NCBI GenBank assembly: GCA_040394475.1
Contig: JBEBSD010000112.1
Location: 1-15,496 of the forward strand
Reading direction: 5' to 3'
Source of the DNA: JBEBSD01 sp040394475
GTDB taxonomy: Bacteria; Bacteroidota; Bacteroidia; Cytophagales; Spirosomataceae
DNA: 15,496 nt
Below, piece by piece: positions 14,186 to 15,496 of the stretch. The number at the start of each line of letters is the position of its first letter. Within the stretch, counting starts at the first letter, position 1. Below the pieces are notes generated by a model. The model did no database searches. It saw nothing but the letters and a program-made list of their open reading frames with translations, and was not told where the DNA came from. The translations under genes and the position numbers were made by a program.

Positions 14186-15496
14186 ATGCAAAAAATGAGG
14201 ATTTTTTTCCGGGGGATTCTGACCGGGTGGCTCGCCTGGCTGTCTTTTTCGTCCCACGGCCAGACGCCCGGAACGGGTATTACATCGGTAGAAGAGGCCT
14301 GTTCGCGCTATCCCGAAAAAATCAGCGGGCTCATGCAGTCCCTGGACCTGGATAAAAAGGGGCTGGAAACGGTAAAGGGTGCGTATGCCAGGGACGATCT
14401 GGCGCGAGCGGCTGCCTCGTTGCTCGCGTATTACCGTACTAAAGCGCCGCCTTTATTTGTACGGGAACACAGGTTAAAGGAGGCACCGGAAAACCTTTTA
14501 GCCGCTGCCGACAGTCTTGTAAACAACTACTTCACGTTTTATGGCCAGACCGCCAAGGCTCCTCCGGGCAGCCAGGGATACCTGGACTGGAATTTCAAAG
14601 GGCCGGCAGACGACCAGGAATGGGCGTGGGCATTGAACCGCCATTTTCATATCAAGATCTTGTACGACGCTTTTGTTTATTCGAAAAACCCCGTTTATGC
14701 AATAACGATCGACCGTCACCTGCAGGACTGGGTCGTGCAAAGTAACCCCTACCCGGCCCGGAAAAGCAATACCGCCATGTGGAGAGGCCTGGAGGTCAGC
14801 TTCCGGGCCAAGCACTGGGCAGAAGCCTTTTACGGACTGAAGGACACGGGGCACTTGCGCCCGGCCACCTTGCTGCTGTTGCTCAGCAGTCTGCCCGATC
14901 ATGCCGACTATGCCCGCCGCTTCCACGGCCAGGGCAACTGGCTGACCATGGAAATGTCGGGACTCGCCCGATTGGCCAGCGCCTGGCCTGAATTCAGGTC
15001 GTCACGCGATTGGATTGCTTACACAAAAGCCGCCATGACGGAAAGCCTGCTGGACCAGGTATACCCCGACGGAACCCAGACGGAGCTTACTTCCAGCTAT
15101 CACCAGGTAGCATTGAGCAACTTCGAACTCTTCAGCGCGATCTGTGACGAAATCGACGAGGCCCTGCCCGAAACCTACCTGACACTACTCGACAGTATGC
15201 GCTCCTATATCGCCTATACCGTCAGGCCGGACGGCTACGGACTGCTCAACAATGATGCGGACCAGCGCTACAACAGGGATGAGATCCTGGAAGCAGCCAA
15301 AACGCACAACCGGGAGGACTGGCGCTATCTTGCGACCAACGGCGCGGAAGGAAAGCGTCCGCCCGGCCCGTCTTCGGTGTTTTATCCCTGGGCGGGACAT
15401 TTCATTTCCCGGAGCGGCTACGACCGCGATGCACATTGGTCTTTTTTCGACATCGGCCCCTGGGGGACAGGGCATCAGCACAACGACAAGCTGCAT
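14186..15496 (+). CDS. Heparinase II/III-like polysaccharide lyase (5' part, cut by the window end)
   Basis: An open frame of 437 codons from ATG 14186 runs off the window without a stop. A signal peptide is visible (hydrophobic about 10-22, cleavage near H-G-Q, residue 26). The N-terminal half is an alpha/alpha-toroid of the heparinase II/III N-terminal type: Y-L-D-W-N-F-K, then N195-T-A-M-W199-R-G-L-E-V-S-F-R, and T-E-L-T-S-S-Y305-H306, where Tyr/His occupy the place of the catalytic pair in this superfamily. The last residues, G-T-G-H430-Q-H432-N-D434-K-L-H437, match the start of the beta-sandwich domain with its metal-binding histidines. Such enzymes cut uronic-acid glycans (heparin, heparan, alginate and others) by beta-elimination; the subfamily cannot be fixed here. 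Divergent from the sigma gene. ATG 14195 (Met4) is an alternative start. Confidence 0.88.
   Translation, partial: MQKMRIFFRGILTGWLAWLSFSSHGQTPGTGITSVEEACSRYPEKISGLMQSLDLDKKGLETVKGAYARDDLARAAASLLAYYRTKAPPLFVREHRLKEAPENLLAAADSLVNNYFTFYGQTAKAPPGSQGYLDWNFKGPADDQEWAWALNRHFHIKILYDAFVYSKNPVYAITIDRHLQDWVVQSNPYPARKSNTAMWRGLEVSFRAKHWAEAFYGLKDTGHLRPATLLLLLSSLPDHADYARRFHGQGNWLTMEMSGLARLASAWPEFRSSRDWIAYTKAAMTESLLDQVYPDGTQTELTSSYHQVALSNFELFSAICDEIDEALPETYLTLLDSMRSYIAYTVRPDGYGLLNNDADQRYNRDEILEAAKTHNREDWRYLATNGAEGKRPPGPSSVFYPWAGHFISRSGYDRDAHWSFFDIGPWGTGHQHNDKLH

Noticed and set aside
14498..15496. Minus-strand frames of 142 and 103 codons opposite the lyase gene.
   Set aside because: The plus strand reads as one continuous heparinase-like protein with recognisable motifs; the antisense frames are by-products of its high-GC codons.

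Overview
The window looks like chromosomal DNA of a member of the Bacteroidota, most likely of the Cytophagales type. The evidence is a SusC/SusD pair with an STN-equipped SusC, an ECF sigma/FecR-DUF4974 pair, a remnant of a type IX secretion (T9SS) sorting domain, Rpn-type nuclease debris, and candidate promoters of the Bacteroidota TTG...TAnnTTTG kind. Genus and species cannot be read from the sequence. No rRNA, tRNA, CRISPR array or intact transposase was seen.

Left part (1-3800): a secreted Asp-box (BNR-like) beta-propeller protein (minus) is divergent from a membrane-tethered one-component regulator (plus) with a periplasmic domain and a C-terminal PhoB-type winged helix. An 18-bp perfect inverted repeat closes the regulator gene. 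A decayed zone follows, with fragments of a leucine-rich/receptor-L-like T9SS cargo protein, the 3' end of an Rpn-family nuclease gene and a short unidentified coding tail. A small VOC-family (glyoxalase-fold) gene comes next.

Middle (3789-4893): an intergenic stretch with long and short inverted repeats that compete for the same bases, then a secreted glycerophosphodiester phosphodiesterase-family gene (plus). This gene converges on the cluster to its right, with a GC-rich hairpin at the junction.

Right part (4894-13817, all minus; transcription order right to left): ECF sigma factor, FecR-type anti-sigma factor, a 216-bp structured gap, SusC with an N-terminal signalling (STN) domain, SusD lipoprotein, and a secreted LVIVD-repeat beta-propeller protein. 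This is a glycan-uptake locus of the trans-envelope signalling type. SusC/SusD import an oligosaccharide, the STN domain reports occupancy to FecR, and FecR releases the sigma factor. The LVIVD protein sits where surface glycan-binding proteins are often encoded. Divergent from the sigma gene, and cut by the window edge, is a secreted heparinase II/III-like polysaccharide lyase, which suggests a uronic-acid-containing glycan as substrate (inference).

The points most worth attention are: an abrupt GC step inside susC, at the border between its signalling/TonB-box part and the plug-barrel; the fecR-susC gap, which carries a duplicated copy of the susC start region and two hairpins, one terminator-like; the mutually exclusive hairpins at 3811-3899; and the LVIVD propeller as a possible unrecognised partner of this SusCD system.
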